Assembly: GCF_041807705.1 (NCBI RefSeq)
Contig: NZ_JBGTYY010000040.1
Span: forward strand, 1-16,671
Length of the DNA: 16,671 nt
DNA from: Mannheimia sp041807705
Lineage (GTDB): Bacteria; Pseudomonadota; Gammaproteobacteria; Enterobacterales; Pasteurellaceae
Direction of reading: 5' to 3'
In this document: positions 1 to 7,278 of the stretch, piece by piece
Numbering within the stretch: the first letter of the stretch is position 1
Layout: each line of letters opens with the position of its first letter
Position numbers and translations under genes: made by a program
Notes under the pieces: model-generated
Seen by the model: only the letters and a program-made list of their open reading frames with translations
What the model was told of the DNA's origin: nothing
The model's database searches: none

Positions 1-171
1 CAAATTATGCCGACTGGTGGTATTTCACCGCAAAACATCAACGACTACCTTGCTATTCCGAATGTGGTGGCGTGCGGTGGCTCTTGGTTTGTGGAGAAAT
101 CACTGATTAAGGCGCAGAAGTGGGAGGAGATTGGGAAGTTGGTAAGAGAGGTTGTGGAATTGGTAAAATAA
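1..171 (+). CDS. eda: KDPG/KHG aldolase, C-terminal part (partial)
   Basis: This open frame enters from the left edge and stops at TAA 169-171. The visible 56 residues contain PTGGISPQNINDYL and, about 15 residues on, VACGGSWF. These match the C-terminal phosphate-binding region of 2-dehydro-3-deoxy-6-phosphogluconate aldolase (Eda), the class I aldolase that splits KDPG into pyruvate and glyceraldehyde-3-phosphate in the Entner-Doudoroff pathway. The Schiff-base lysine would lie upstream, outside the window. The identification rests on the distinctive PTGGI and GGSW motifs. The next gene on the same strand is 130 bases away, behind a probable terminator and its own promoter, so this is probably the last gene of its transcript. 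Confidence 0.85.
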   Translation, partial: QIMPTGGISPQNINDYLAIPNVVACGGSWFVEKSLIKAQKWEEIGKLVREVVELVK

Positions 172-172
172 T

Positions 173-203
173 AAAATTGCTCCACTAGGGTGATTTTATT
201 TTA
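173..203 (+). terminator. Probable terminator after eda
   Basis: Bases 173-182 can pair with 188-197 (10 pairs, some of them G-U) around a 5-base loop, and a T-rich run follows. It starts one base after the eda stop codon. The wobble pairs make it a modest candidate. Confidence 0.45.
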
Positions 204-207
204 TCTA

Positions 208-236
208 TTTACAAATGATACTAAACTCTTCATACT
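208..236 (+). promoter_or_regulatory. Probable sigma70 promoter for the surface lipoprotein gene
   Basis: The -35 box TTTACA (208-213) and -10 box CATACT (231-236) are separated by 17 bases. The lipoprotein start is at 304 with an AAGGA ribosome site at 291-295, leaving a leader of about 60 bases. The leader holds the heptamer GCTCATC twice (247-253 and 257-263). I did not find a convincing Fur box, although iron control would be expected for TbpB-like proteins. Confidence 0.5.
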
Positions 237-303
237 CTATTTGATGGCTCATCCTAGCTCATCATAATAGTTTCTATTTTTCAAATTAAAAAGGAACATA
301 CCT

Positions 304-1074
304 ATGAAAAAAATCGTAAAATTTAGCTTAACGCTTCTTGCTGCTTGTGTAATTTCTGCTTGTGGTAGTTCAGGTGGTGGAAATAATAGTACTTCTCCTG
401 CTGCAAATAACAATACAAATACTTCTGTTAATAAACCTGCACCTACCCAAACAACTCCAACTCAACCAACCCAAACAAATTCTTCTGATGATATGGGAAC
501 AGCATTCCGTACGCGAGACAGCAAAGAATTTGAAATCAACACAGCCAATACTTATAAACAAGTATTAGTGGTTGATGGCAAAACCTTCCCTGTCGCTTGG
601 AGTGGCATTGTATCAGGTGGATTTACTAAGATACCAAAAAACGCCACCATTAATGGCGTAACTTATAACGATGTCACGGTAAGCGGTACAAAATATGCAA
701 GCTCTAAATTCGGGCATATTGACGGCTATGTATTTACCCAAGGTGAAGAAACGCCAAAAGCGAATATGCCGAAAACCGGTACGGCAACCTATAACGTAGA
801 AGGTGTGTTTGTGGCAAATGGTCAAGACTCCTTAGACTCAAAAGGCCATACGCTAACTGTTGATTTTGCTAATAAAACCATAAACGGTGATGTTGCTCCA
901 AATGTGACCATTACTAACGCTAAAATTGATGATAACGAGTTTGAAGGTACAGCAGTTTATAATGGAAAAGCCGCTGAGTTAGAAGGGCATTTCTATGGTC
1001 CAGATGCATCTGAAATTGGCGGAGCTTACAGCTCATCAAGCTTCTCTGGTGCATTTGGTGGTAAAAAACAGTAA
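304..1074 (+). CDS. TbpB-like surface lipoprotein, probable Slam client
   Basis: The 256-residue protein starts with a lipoprotein signal peptide. The lipobox ISAC puts the lipidated cysteine at residue 20, followed by a Gly/Ser run and a flexible Asn/Thr/Pro-rich linker to about residue 62. The rest is predominantly beta and ends with FYGPDASEIGGAY and SGAFGGKK, the closing signature of the C-terminal barrel in TbpB/HpuA/fHbp-like lipoproteins. The gene immediately downstream encodes a Slam protein, the outer-membrane factor that moves such lipoproteins to the cell surface, so the two are probably a client-exporter pair. It has one barrel module, well short of a full two-lobed TbpB. The ligand is unknown; transferrin binding should not be assumed. 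The ATG at 304 is supported by AAGGA at 291-295. Confidence 0.82.
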   Translation: MKKIVKFSLTLLAACVISACGSSGGGNNSTSPAANNNTNTSVNKPAPTQTTPTQPTQTNSSDDMGTAFRTRDSKEFEINTANTYKQVLVVDGKTFPVAWSGIVSGGFTKIPKNATINGVTYNDVTVSGTKYASSKFGHIDGYVFTQGEETPKANMPKTGTATYNVEGVFVANGQDSLDSKGHTLTVDFANKTINGDVAPNVTITNAKIDDNEFEGTAVYNGKAAELEGHFYGPDASEIGGAYSSSSFSGAFGGKKQ

Positions 1075-1093
1075 TTTTTAATTGATCTTTTTG

Positions 1094-1123
1094 AAAGGCT
1101 ATTGAAAAATGGCCTTTTCTATT
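1094..1123 (+). terminator. Terminator or attenuator between lipoprotein and Slam genes
   Basis: Bases 1094-1103 pair with 1108-1117 (10 pairs, one G-U) around a GAAA tetraloop, followed by TCTATTTATT. The hairpin sits 20 bases after the lipoprotein stop and just ahead of the Slam gene, for which I see no obvious separate promoter. It may therefore act as a partial terminator that keeps exporter expression below that of its client. Confidence 0.7.
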
Positions 1124-1138
1124 TATTAACGGCTCTCT

Positions 1139-2593
1139 ATGATGAAAAAATCACTTTTTATTTCTTTAATGCTTACTTCTCCTCTCGCATTTGCTGACGT
1201 CACCCCAACTCAAATTCAAGAGAAAATGGATAATCAGCGAATGCAACAAAATCAATCGTTTGAGAAACCGGAGCATAAAGTTGCTCAGGTTCAGCCCAAA
1301 GTGCAACATAGCAATAAAGCGATTTCACTTTCAAGCCAAGAACTCATTCAGCAACCTGAATTATTAAATTCGGCAATGCTTATGGCATTGGTAACAGGGC
1401 ATAGCGAAAATGTGGTCTTTTTATTGCCAATGTACCAAAAACTTCCTGCATCTGAGCAAAATGGAGACATCATTGCGTGGGCAAAGGCTGTTGAGGCTAA
1501 ATCAACGCAAGATTACACACAATCTATTAAACTCTACCGAGAATTGCTGGCAAGTTATCCTGAAAATCAGCCAATTAGAATGCAGCTTGCGGTGACTCTT
1601 TTTGAGAATCGTGAAAATGAAGCAGCAGAAGCACAATTTCACAAATTACAAGCGGATAAATTACCGCCAGAAATTGCAAATATGATCAGTCATTATTTAG
1701 ACGCAATCAGCAAGCAAGACAGATGGATATTTCAAGGTGGCTTAACCTATTTAAACGACCCGAATATCAACAATGCCCCAAACGCTGGTACAACCTATGA
1801 TAGCTGGACTGCACCGAAAAAAGAATCCGCCCAAGGGGTCGGATTTCACTTTGAGGCGGATAAAAAATGGTCTTGGGGCAATGGTTTCTTCCACGAGTTT
1901 CGTTTAAGCGGAAACGGTAAATATTACTGGAACAACAAAAAATATAACGAATATTCGCTCAGAGAAAGCCTCGGCTTGGGTTATCAAAATGCGAAACAAA
2001 AAATCACCTTGTTGCCGTTTTTTGAGCAGATGTGGTATGCCAGTGGCTCTAGCCAAAGTGAAAGCACGAAACGTTACTCCAAATCGGGCGGTGTAAATAC
2101 CCGTTGGCAATATTGGATTACGCCGCAGTGGCAATCCGCCATCACTTATGAATATGCCGAGCAGCGTTACACCCGCCGCCAACATTTAGACGGCAATTAT
2201 CATTTTATTGCCCCGAGCCTCTATTTTTACCCTAACAGCCAACAATATTGGTTTGTGGGGGCGAATTTTAACCGCACCAGCACCCGTGATTTAGATGATA
2301 GCTTTATTCGCAGAGGTGTTTCACTGGGTTGGGGGCAAGAATGGAAGAACGGGCTTTCCACCCAATTAAGTGTCCGCTATGCTCGCAAGCAATATAGAGC
2401 TCCAATGCCAATTTTCCAAATTACTCAGCGTAATAAAGAATATGGCGTGCAAGCGAGCATTTGGCACAGAGCCCTACATTTTAAAGGCATTACCCCTCGT
2501 CTAACATGGCAATATAATAAAGTAAAAAGTAATCACACGTTTTACAGTTATGACAAAAACCGTGTGTATATTGAGTTTTCGCATACGTTCTAA
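1139..2593 (+). CDS. Slam-family surface lipoprotein assembly modulator
   Basis: The 484-residue protein has a Sec signal peptide (about residues 1-19, cleavage after AFA). A helical, TPR-like periplasmic region covers roughly residues 50-190 (for example SIKLYRELLASYPENQP and the following repeat). A beta-barrel of alternating aromatic and polar strands runs from about 195 to the end, closing with YIEFSHTF, a typical outer-membrane C-terminal phenylalanine. This architecture and length match Slam (DUF560) proteins, which export surface lipoproteins across the outer membrane in Neisseria and Pasteurellaceae. The upstream TbpB-like lipoprotein is the likely substrate. Two ATGs lie side by side at 1139 and 1142; no strong ribosome site distinguishes them. 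A strong terminator follows 2 bases after the stop. Confidence 0.85.
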   Translation: MMKKSLFISLMLTSPLAFADVTPTQIQEKMDNQRMQQNQSFEKPEHKVAQVQPKVQHSNKAISLSSQELIQQPELLNSAMLMALVTGHSENVVFLLPMYQKLPASEQNGDIIAWAKAVEAKSTQDYTQSIKLYRELLASYPENQPIRMQLAVTLFENRENEAAEAQFHKLQADKLPPEIANMISHYLDAISKQDRWIFQGGLTYLNDPNINNAPNAGTTYDSWTAPKKESAQGVGFHFEADKKWSWGNGFFHEFRLSGNGKYYWNNKKYNEYSLRESLGLGYQNAKQKITLLPFFEQMWYASGSSQSESTKRYSKSGGVNTRWQYWITPQWQSAITYEYAEQRYTRRQHLDGNYHFIAPSLYFYPNSQQYWFVGANFNRTSTRDLDDSFIRRGVSLGWGQEWKNGLSTQLSVRYARKQYRAPMPIFQITQRNKEYGVQASIWHRALHFKGITPRLTWQYNKVKSNHTFYSYDKNRVYIEFSHTF

Positions 2594-2595
2594 AG

Positions 2596-2626
2596 AAAAT
2601 CGCCCCTGTTTTAAGGGGCGATTTTT
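2596..2626. terminator. Bidirectional Rho-independent terminator
   Basis: An 11-base perfect stem (2596-2606 with 2615-2625) contains the core CGCCCC/GGGGCG and is flanked by A and T runs on the two sides, so it can stop transcription from both directions. It serves the Slam gene on the plus strand and the toxin remnant on the minus strand, whose stop codon overlaps the stem. Confidence 0.9.
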
Positions 2627-2912
2627 AATAGAAAGAGTAACTCATTCCTTTAGGGAGAAAGTCTTCAATCACAACTATATTATCTGCGACAATAAATTCT
2701 ACCGAATGCCCATATTTCAAAGGATAAATATGGAATTTTCCATCGGCATATGCTGATGCTACAAAACTCAGTTTTTCAGCAAGACTTCGCATTGTTTCTA
2801 AAAATTTATTTGCTACTTCTCCATTTTGACTTTCAGAATAAATTTAATCTGCTTTATCTAACAATTTAAACTCTGCTTTTTTAGACCAGAAAATAACATA
2901 ATCTTGTTTCAT
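2625..2912 (-). pseudogene. RelE/ParE-like toxin, interrupted by an in-frame stop
   Basis: Reading the minus strand from ATG 2912-2910 gives a 95-codon frame interrupted only by TAA at codon 23 (2846-2844). Before the stop it reads MKQDYVIFWSKKAEFKLLDKAD. After it the frame continues with a helix (ANKFLETMRSLAEKL) and strands such as KFHIYPLKYGHSVEFIV and NIVVIEDFLPKGMSY. This is the order expected for RelE/ParE-fold mRNA-cleaving or gyrase-directed toxins of type II toxin-antitoxin systems. The start overlaps the antitoxin stop as ATGA, typical translational coupling. A single base change would restore a full-length protein, so the loss is recent or a sequencing error. A downstream restart at Met41 would lack the first helix. 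No toxin activity is expected if the stop is genuine. The family call is by pattern recognition only. Confidence 0.7.
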
Positions 2913-3103
2913 TTACGATCCAGTCCATTTTTCAAAACATATTCAAGTTTTTCCATCACTTCATCGTGAGAGATAAGCTCAATCTCTCCGTTCATTATAC
3001 CTTGCAAAAAACGCTGTTCTTCCGTTAATGATTGCTCAAACATTAATGAAATTTTTTCTTGAAAATCTTTTGAGAACTGACTTTTTGACTGTATTAATCT
3101 CAT
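2909..3103 (-). CDS. Probable type II antitoxin
   Basis: This encodes a 64-residue protein beginning MRLIQSKSQFSKDF. I chose the ATG at 3103 over the in-frame ATG at 3175, which abuts the mutS stop. The internal ATG has AAAAGG upstream at about 10 bases, and a good promoter lies between the two starts. The C-terminal stretch GEIELISHDEVMEKLEYVL resembles the toxin-wrapping tail of small ParD/Phd-type antitoxins. The N-terminus would be the DNA-binding part, though no motif is decisive. Its stop codon overlaps the toxin start (ATGA). The toxin partner is broken by a nonsense codon, so this may be a surviving orphan antitoxin. The specific antitoxin family is not recognised. Confidence 0.7.
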   Translation of the reverse strand: MRLIQSKSQFSKDFQEKISLMFEQSLTEEQRFLQGIMNGEIELISHDEVMEKLEYVLKNGLDRK

Positions 3104-3137
3104 CGCTATTTTACCTTTTAACTCTATTTCTGAATAA

Positions 3138-3166
3138 ATTATGAGCTCTTTAAACACTATCGTCAA
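3138..3166 (-). promoter_or_regulatory. Promoter of the toxin-antitoxin pair
   Basis: On the minus strand, -35 TTGACG (3166-3161) and -10 CATAAT (3143-3138) have a 17-base spacer. Transcription would start near 3131, upstream of the antitoxin ATG at 3103 but downstream of the alternative ATG at 3175. This supports the shorter antitoxin start. Confidence 0.65.
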
Positions 3167-3175
3167 ACAAAACAT

Positions 3176-5782
3176 TTACCCCAACAATTTTTTCAAGCGA
3201 TACAACTCATCCAACGCCTGTCTTGGGGTGAGTTCATCAGGCTGAAGGGCTTTCAGGGCTTTCTCGACTTCACTTTCTACTGCTACAACTGGTTGAATTA
3301 CTTCATTTTTTTGCAAATCAAAACCATCGGAAAACAGTAAATCCGCTTGTGGGTGTTCGTTGGCTTGTTTTGTTTGGAGGGAGATTTCCTCCAAATGTGC
3401 CAAACGCTGTTTTGCCAGTTGAATCACTTGCTTTGGTACGCCCGCCAATGCCGCCACCGCCAAGCCGTAGCTTTTGCTTGCAGCCCCTTCTTGTACCGAG
3501 TGCATAAAGGCGATAGTGTCGTTATGTTCTCTCGCATCTAAATGCACATTTGCCACGCCTTTAAGCTGATTTGGCAACCCTGTTAGCTCAAAATAATGGG
3601 TAGCGAATAGCGTTAAAGATTGCGTTTTCTTCGCCAACCATTCTGCACACGCCCACGCAAGCGATAAGCCATCGTAGGTTGAAGTTCCTCGCCCGATTTC
3701 ATCAATCAACACAAGGCTATTTTCAGTAGCTTGATGAAGAATATTCGCCATTTCTGTCATCTCCACCATAAAGGTTGAACGCCCCGAAGCGAGATCATCG
3801 CTTGCTCCAATGCGAGTAAAAATCCGATCAATCGGGCCAATTTCCGCACTTTCTGCCGGCACAAAACTGCCGATATACGCCATCAACGTAATGAGGGCGA
3901 TTTGTCGCATATAGGTACTTTTACCGCCCATATTCGGACCTGTTACAATCAACAAATGGCGTTGAGCGTTCAGAAATACAGGGTTGGCGATAAATGGATC
4001 TGTTAGCACCTGCTCAACCACAGGGTGTCTGCCGCCTTTGATGTTTACCGTTCTGTTTGGGCTAAAGGTTGGGCAAACATAATTTAAGCTATCTGATCGC
4101 TCGGCAAGGTTAGTCAGCACATCAAGGGTTGAAAGCACCATTGCCGCCAGTTGCAGCTCGCCTAATCGTGGCATTAAAATATCAAATAGCTCATCGTAAA
4201 GTTGTTTTTCGAGTGCAAGCGATGCCCCCTTCGCCTTTAACACCTTGTCTTCATAGGTTTTGAGTTCAGGAATAATATAGCGTTCGGCATTTTTAAGCGT
4301 TTGACGGCGAACATAGTGAATCGGAGCTTTGTGAGCCTGCCCTTGACTGATTTGAATGTAGTAACCGTGAACCGCATTAAAGCCGATTTTCAGCGAATCA
4401 ATCCCTGTACTTTCACGCTCACGAATTTCCAAATTCTCTAAATACTGTGTTGCTCCATCTGAAAGCTCCCGCCATTCATCAAGTTCCGCATTGTAACCTT
4501 CGGCAATTACCCCACCATCACGAATAAGTTGTGGCGGATTTTCAATAATCGCACGTTCAAGTAAGTCGTGTAACTCGCTGAAATCAGCAAGTTGAGATAA
4601 TAATTTATCTAAACTAGCGGTCAAATTTTGCGAATTTTTTGCAACTTCAGGCAGTTGTGCCAATGCGGTGCGTAAACGAGTGAGATCACGAGGGCGAGCC
4701 GAACGTAAAGCAACACGAGCCAAAATTCGCTCCATATCGCCCACTTGTTGCAACAAGGGCTGAAGTTCTCCAACTCTGTCGTGCTGAATAATCGCCCCTA
4801 TGGTCTGCTGTCTTTCTTGTAGTTTGGCATAATCTCGAATCGGTTGATGAATCCAACGCTTGAGCAAACGGCTTCCCATTGGAGTAACGCATTTATCTAA
4901 TACCGCAGCCAGCGTGTTTTCTGTGCCACCTGCTAAATTTTGCGTGAGCTCTAAATTGCGGCGAGTGGCAGCATCTAATAACACCGTATCGCTATGTTGA
5001 AATAATTTGATTGAAGTAATATGTGGCAATGCCGTACGCTGGGTTTCTTGTGCATAATGCAACACACAACCTGCGGCACAAAGAGCCACTACCGCTTTCT
5101 CCACTCCAAACCCTGCAAGGCTTTGTGTGCCAAATTGACGATTTAACAGTTGAATTGCCGTCACCAGCTCAAATTCCCACACAGGACGGCGGCGTAAGCC
5201 TTTGTAATTGTTCAAAATGCCTGCTGCCGAAAAATCTTCCGCATATAGAATTTCTGCAGGTTGCAAACGTTGCAATTCTGCTGATAATGCCTCTTTATTT
5301 GGCAATTCGCTGATTAAAAACCGCCCAGAAGTCATATCAAGCGAGGCGATCGCAAAAGTGCCTTTTTCTTCATACACCGCCGCCACTAAATTATCTTGGC
5401 GTTCAGGCAGTAATGCCTCATCACTCACCGTTCCCGGCGTAACAATTCTAACCACTTTTCGCTCAACAGGCCCTTTTGAGGTGACGGGGTCGCCTACTTG
5501 CTCACAAATTGCCACGCTCTCACCCAATGCGACTAGCTTTGCCAAATACCCTTCCACAGCGTGATACGGCACACCCGCCATTGGAATTGGCTCGCCTGCC
5601 GATTGCCCACGTTTAGTGAGAGAAATATCCAACAACGTCGCCGCTCGTTTCGCATCATCATAAAACAACTCGTAAAAATCTCCCATTCGGTAGAAAAGTA
5701 GAATGTCTGGATTTTGAGCTTTGAGTTGCAAATATTGCACCATCATTGGGGTATGCTGTGTGTTTTTTTCGTTTAAATTCAT
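3176..5782 (-). CDS. mutS: DNA mismatch repair protein MutS
   Basis: The 868-residue protein recognises base mismatches and small loops and, as a dimer with MutL, starts mismatch repair. The mismatch-reading Phe-X-Glu motif is at F36-Y37-E38 within GDFYELF, at the same position as in E. coli. The core and clamp regions follow, including a TGIDSLKIGFNAVHGYYIQ stretch. The ABC-type ATPase has Walker A GPNMGGKST, a Walker B ending LVLIDEIGRG, and the DEIGRGTSTYDG signature. The C-terminal end (about DELTPRQALDELYRLKKLL) is the dimer/tetramer tail. Length is near the E. coli protein (853 aa) and the frame is intact. The ATG at 5782 gives the canonical N-terminus, although its ribosome site is weak. 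The gene diverges from the integrase gene. Confidence 0.98.
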   Translation of the reverse strand: MNLNEKNTQHTPMMVQYLQLKAQNPDILLFYRMGDFYELFYDDAKRAATLLDISLTKRGQSAGEPIPMAGVPYHAVEGYLAKLVALGESVAICEQVGDPVTSKGPVERKVVRIVTPGTVSDEALLPERQDNLVAAVYEEKGTFAIASLDMTSGRFLISELPNKEALSAELQRLQPAEILYAEDFSAAGILNNYKGLRRRPVWEFELVTAIQLLNRQFGTQSLAGFGVEKAVVALCAAGCVLHYAQETQRTALPHITSIKLFQHSDTVLLDAATRRNLELTQNLAGGTENTLAAVLDKCVTPMGSRLLKRWIHQPIRDYAKLQERQQTIGAIIQHDRVGELQPLLQQVGDMERILARVALRSARPRDLTRLRTALAQLPEVAKNSQNLTASLDKLLSQLADFSELHDLLERAIIENPPQLIRDGGVIAEGYNAELDEWRELSDGATQYLENLEIRERESTGIDSLKIGFNAVHGYYIQISQGQAHKAPIHYVRRQTLKNAERYIIPELKTYEDKVLKAKGASLALEKQLYDELFDILMPRLGELQLAAMVLSTLDVLTNLAERSDSLNYVCPTFSPNRTVNIKGGRHPVVEQVLTDPFIANPVFLNAQRHLLIVTGPNMGGKSTYMRQIALITLMAYIGSFVPAESAEIGPIDRIFTRIGASDDLASGRSTFMVEMTEMANILHQATENSLVLIDEIGRGTSTYDGLSLAWACAEWLAKKTQSLTLFATHYFELTGLPNQLKGVANVHLDAREHNDTIAFMHSVQEGAASKSYGLAVAALAGVPKQVIQLAKQRLAHLEEISLQTKQANEHPQADLLFSDGFDLQKNEVIQPVVAVESEVEKALKALQPDELTPRQALDELYRLKKLLG
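4613..4622 (+). repeat. Near-match DNA uptake signal inside mutS
   Basis: ACTAGCGGTC differs from the core ACAAGCGGTC at one base. It is followed by AAATTTTGCGAATTTTTTGC, the AT-rich flank that typically accompanies this uptake signal in the A. pleuropneumoniae-type Pasteurellaceae. Confidence 0.5.
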
Positions 5783-5797
5783 CTTGTTATATTAGTT

Positions 5798-5826
5798 AAT
5801 ATATTGATATTAAATGATTTTATCAA
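5798..5826 (-). promoter_or_regulatory. Promoter of mutS
   Basis: On the minus strand, -35 TTGATA (5826-5821) and -10 TATATT (5803-5798) are separated by 17 bases, each box matching consensus at five of six positions. The expected start is about 9 bases ahead of the mutS ATG, giving a very short leader. This marks the chromosome-side boundary of the divergent mutS/integrase region. Confidence 0.65.
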
Positions 5827-5873
5827 ACATATAGGATCTATAACGTTTCTTAAAATCCCATAAAGTCTCATAG

Positions 5874-5944
5874 AAACCTATGCTTAAATATAGGTTTATT
5901 TGTAGGTTATCATAACCCGTAGTATAATATATGTACACAAATAA
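5874..5944 (+). promoter_or_regulatory. Integrase promoter with overlapping operator-like palindromes
   Basis: The -35 TTGTAG (5900-5905) and perfect -10 TATAAT (5923-5928) have a 17-base spacer. A perfect 13-base palindrome GGTTATCATAACC (5905-5917) fills the spacer. Two inverted TTATTTGT/ACAAATAA half-sites (5896-5903 and 5937-5944) flank the promoter; the same half-sites form a compact palindrome at 10331-10348 near the XRE gene. A further inverted repeat, AAACCTAT (5874-5881) and ATAGGTTT (5890-5897), lies just upstream. Together these suggest tight repression of the integrase or integrase/excisionase binding sites. Confidence 0.6.
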
Positions 5945-5970
5945 GCACTTTTCTTTCAAGGAGCTATTTT

Positions 5971-7251
5971 ATGAGTAATGATGTAAAAAAGCCATTAACA
6001 ACAAAAACAATTGAGATGATGAAACCTAAGGATCAAGATAAAGCTGATATTGGAGAATACTCTGGTTTAAGAGTTACTTGTGGTAAAACAGGTATAAAAA
6101 CGTTCTTTTATCGTTATTCAAGCCCGATAACAAAGAAACTTACTCAAGTGAAAATAGGTTCATTCCCTACTGTTAGTTTAGCAGATGCAAGGAAACAACT
6201 TAAAGAGTTAAAACATATTCGGCTTGCTGGTCGTTGCCCTGCCACAGAATTAAAAGCCTACAAGAAAGAACAAGCCAGTAAAGAAAAACAGAAACAATTT
6301 TACGTTAAAGATCTTATAGAACTCTATTTATCCCAATATATTGAAGATCATTATAGTGAAAATGGGCGTTTAATTGCTGGGGCAAGGAAACCAAAAGGGC
6401 AAGATGAAGTTCGCCGAACTTTACATAATGATGTAGTAATTCCTTTTGGGGATAGATTAGCATCTTCAATGACGAGAAAAGAAATTGCAGAACATATTTT
6501 AAGAATCGTAAATGAGCGAGGTGCTCAAGTTCAAGCGGGTAACGTTCTACGAGAGTGGATTTCTGCTTATCGCTTTGCAATTGGATTAGATAAGTTCGAT
6601 GAAAACTTTGTTAACCCTGCGTTTTTAGCAAAAGAAAGCCTAAGAATGACAGCAGTTAAGCTAACTAATAATAAGGGAACAAGAGCCTTTGATCATCGGG
6701 AGCTTGAGATATTCTTAAGATGGATAAGAAATTCACGTTTTACGGAAAAAATACAGAATGTTTTCCTATTAACTCTCTTAACAGGTTGCAGAACAGGGGA
6801 AATCTGTGCGATATCTTGGGATGATATTGATCTAGAGATGAAAACGATTTTCTTACGAGAAACTAAAACTGGTACATCTCGTTATGTTCAATTATCTACT
6901 CAAGCAGTAGAACTAATAAAAACCTTTGATCGTTCTACTAAATATCTATTTCAAATGAGATTACAAGAAAAACCAATTCAGCAAAAATACCTAACAGAAA
7001 GGACTTGGACACTCAGAAAAAACGGTTTGATGCTAGATATTGCCCACTGGTCTCCACACGATCTACGTAGAACGGTTCGTACTGGTTTGGCAAGGTTAGG
7101 CTGTCCAAATGAAGTGGGCGAAGCAATTCTAGGTCATTCAAAGAAAGGGATTGAGGGAACGTATAACCTACATTCTTATGATAAAGAATGTAGGATTTGG
7201 CTACAAAAGTGGGCAGATTACCTAGATGATTTACTAACAGAACAAGAATAG
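5971..7251 (+). CDS. int: Tyrosine recombinase (P4-type integrase)
   Basis: The 426-residue integrase is expected to insert and excise the element by site-specific recombination. Residues about 1-95 match the arm-binding N-terminal domain of P4-type integrases (GLRVTCGKTGIKTFFYRY, then KIGSFPTVSLADARKQ). A core-binding domain covers about 110-220 and the catalytic domain about 235-410. The catalytic set is complete: R274 in TGCRTGE, a candidate hairpin lysine at K297 or K299, H363 and R366 in HDLRR, H389 in LGHS, and the nucleophile Y398 in EGTYN. AAGGAG at 5958-5963, 7 bases upstream, supports the start. It diverges from mutS and converges on ftsK with 27 bases between stop codons. The target site is unknown. 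Confidence 0.95.
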   Translation: MSNDVKKPLTTKTIEMMKPKDQDKADIGEYSGLRVTCGKTGIKTFFYRYSSPITKKLTQVKIGSFPTVSLADARKQLKELKHIRLAGRCPATELKAYKKEQASKEKQKQFYVKDLIELYLSQYIEDHYSENGRLIAGARKPKGQDEVRRTLHNDVVIPFGDRLASSMTRKEIAEHILRIVNERGAQVQAGNVLREWISAYRFAIGLDKFDENFVNPAFLAKESLRMTAVKLTNNKGTRAFDHRELEIFLRWIRNSRFTEKIQNVFLLTLLTGCRTGEICAISWDDIDLEMKTIFLRETKTGTSRYVQLSTQAVELIKTFDRSTKYLFQMRLQEKPIQQKYLTERTWTLRKNGLMLDIAHWSPHDLRRTVRTGLARLGCPNEVGEAILGHSKKGIEGTYNLHSYDKECRIWLQKWADYLDDLLTEQE

Positions 7252-7278
7252 GAATTTTCTATCATTCTTGAGTTGTTT

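Noticed and set aside
208..303. Fur box ahead of the TbpB-like lipoprotein gene
   Set aside because: AAATGATACT near 213-222 only loosely resembles a Fur half-site and has no inverted partner.
1904..2185. 93-codon open frame on the minus strand
   Set aside because: It is antisense to the barrel-coding part of the Slam gene and has no independent support.
3104..3175. Longer 88-codon antitoxin starting right after the mutS stop
   Set aside because: The added 24 residues overlap a good promoter and lack a convincing ribosome site, while the internal ATG at 3103 has AAAAGG upstream.
5208..5564. 118-codon open frame on the plus strand
   Set aside because: It lies fully inside mutS on the opposite strand; the translation shows no recognisable features and mutS is certain.
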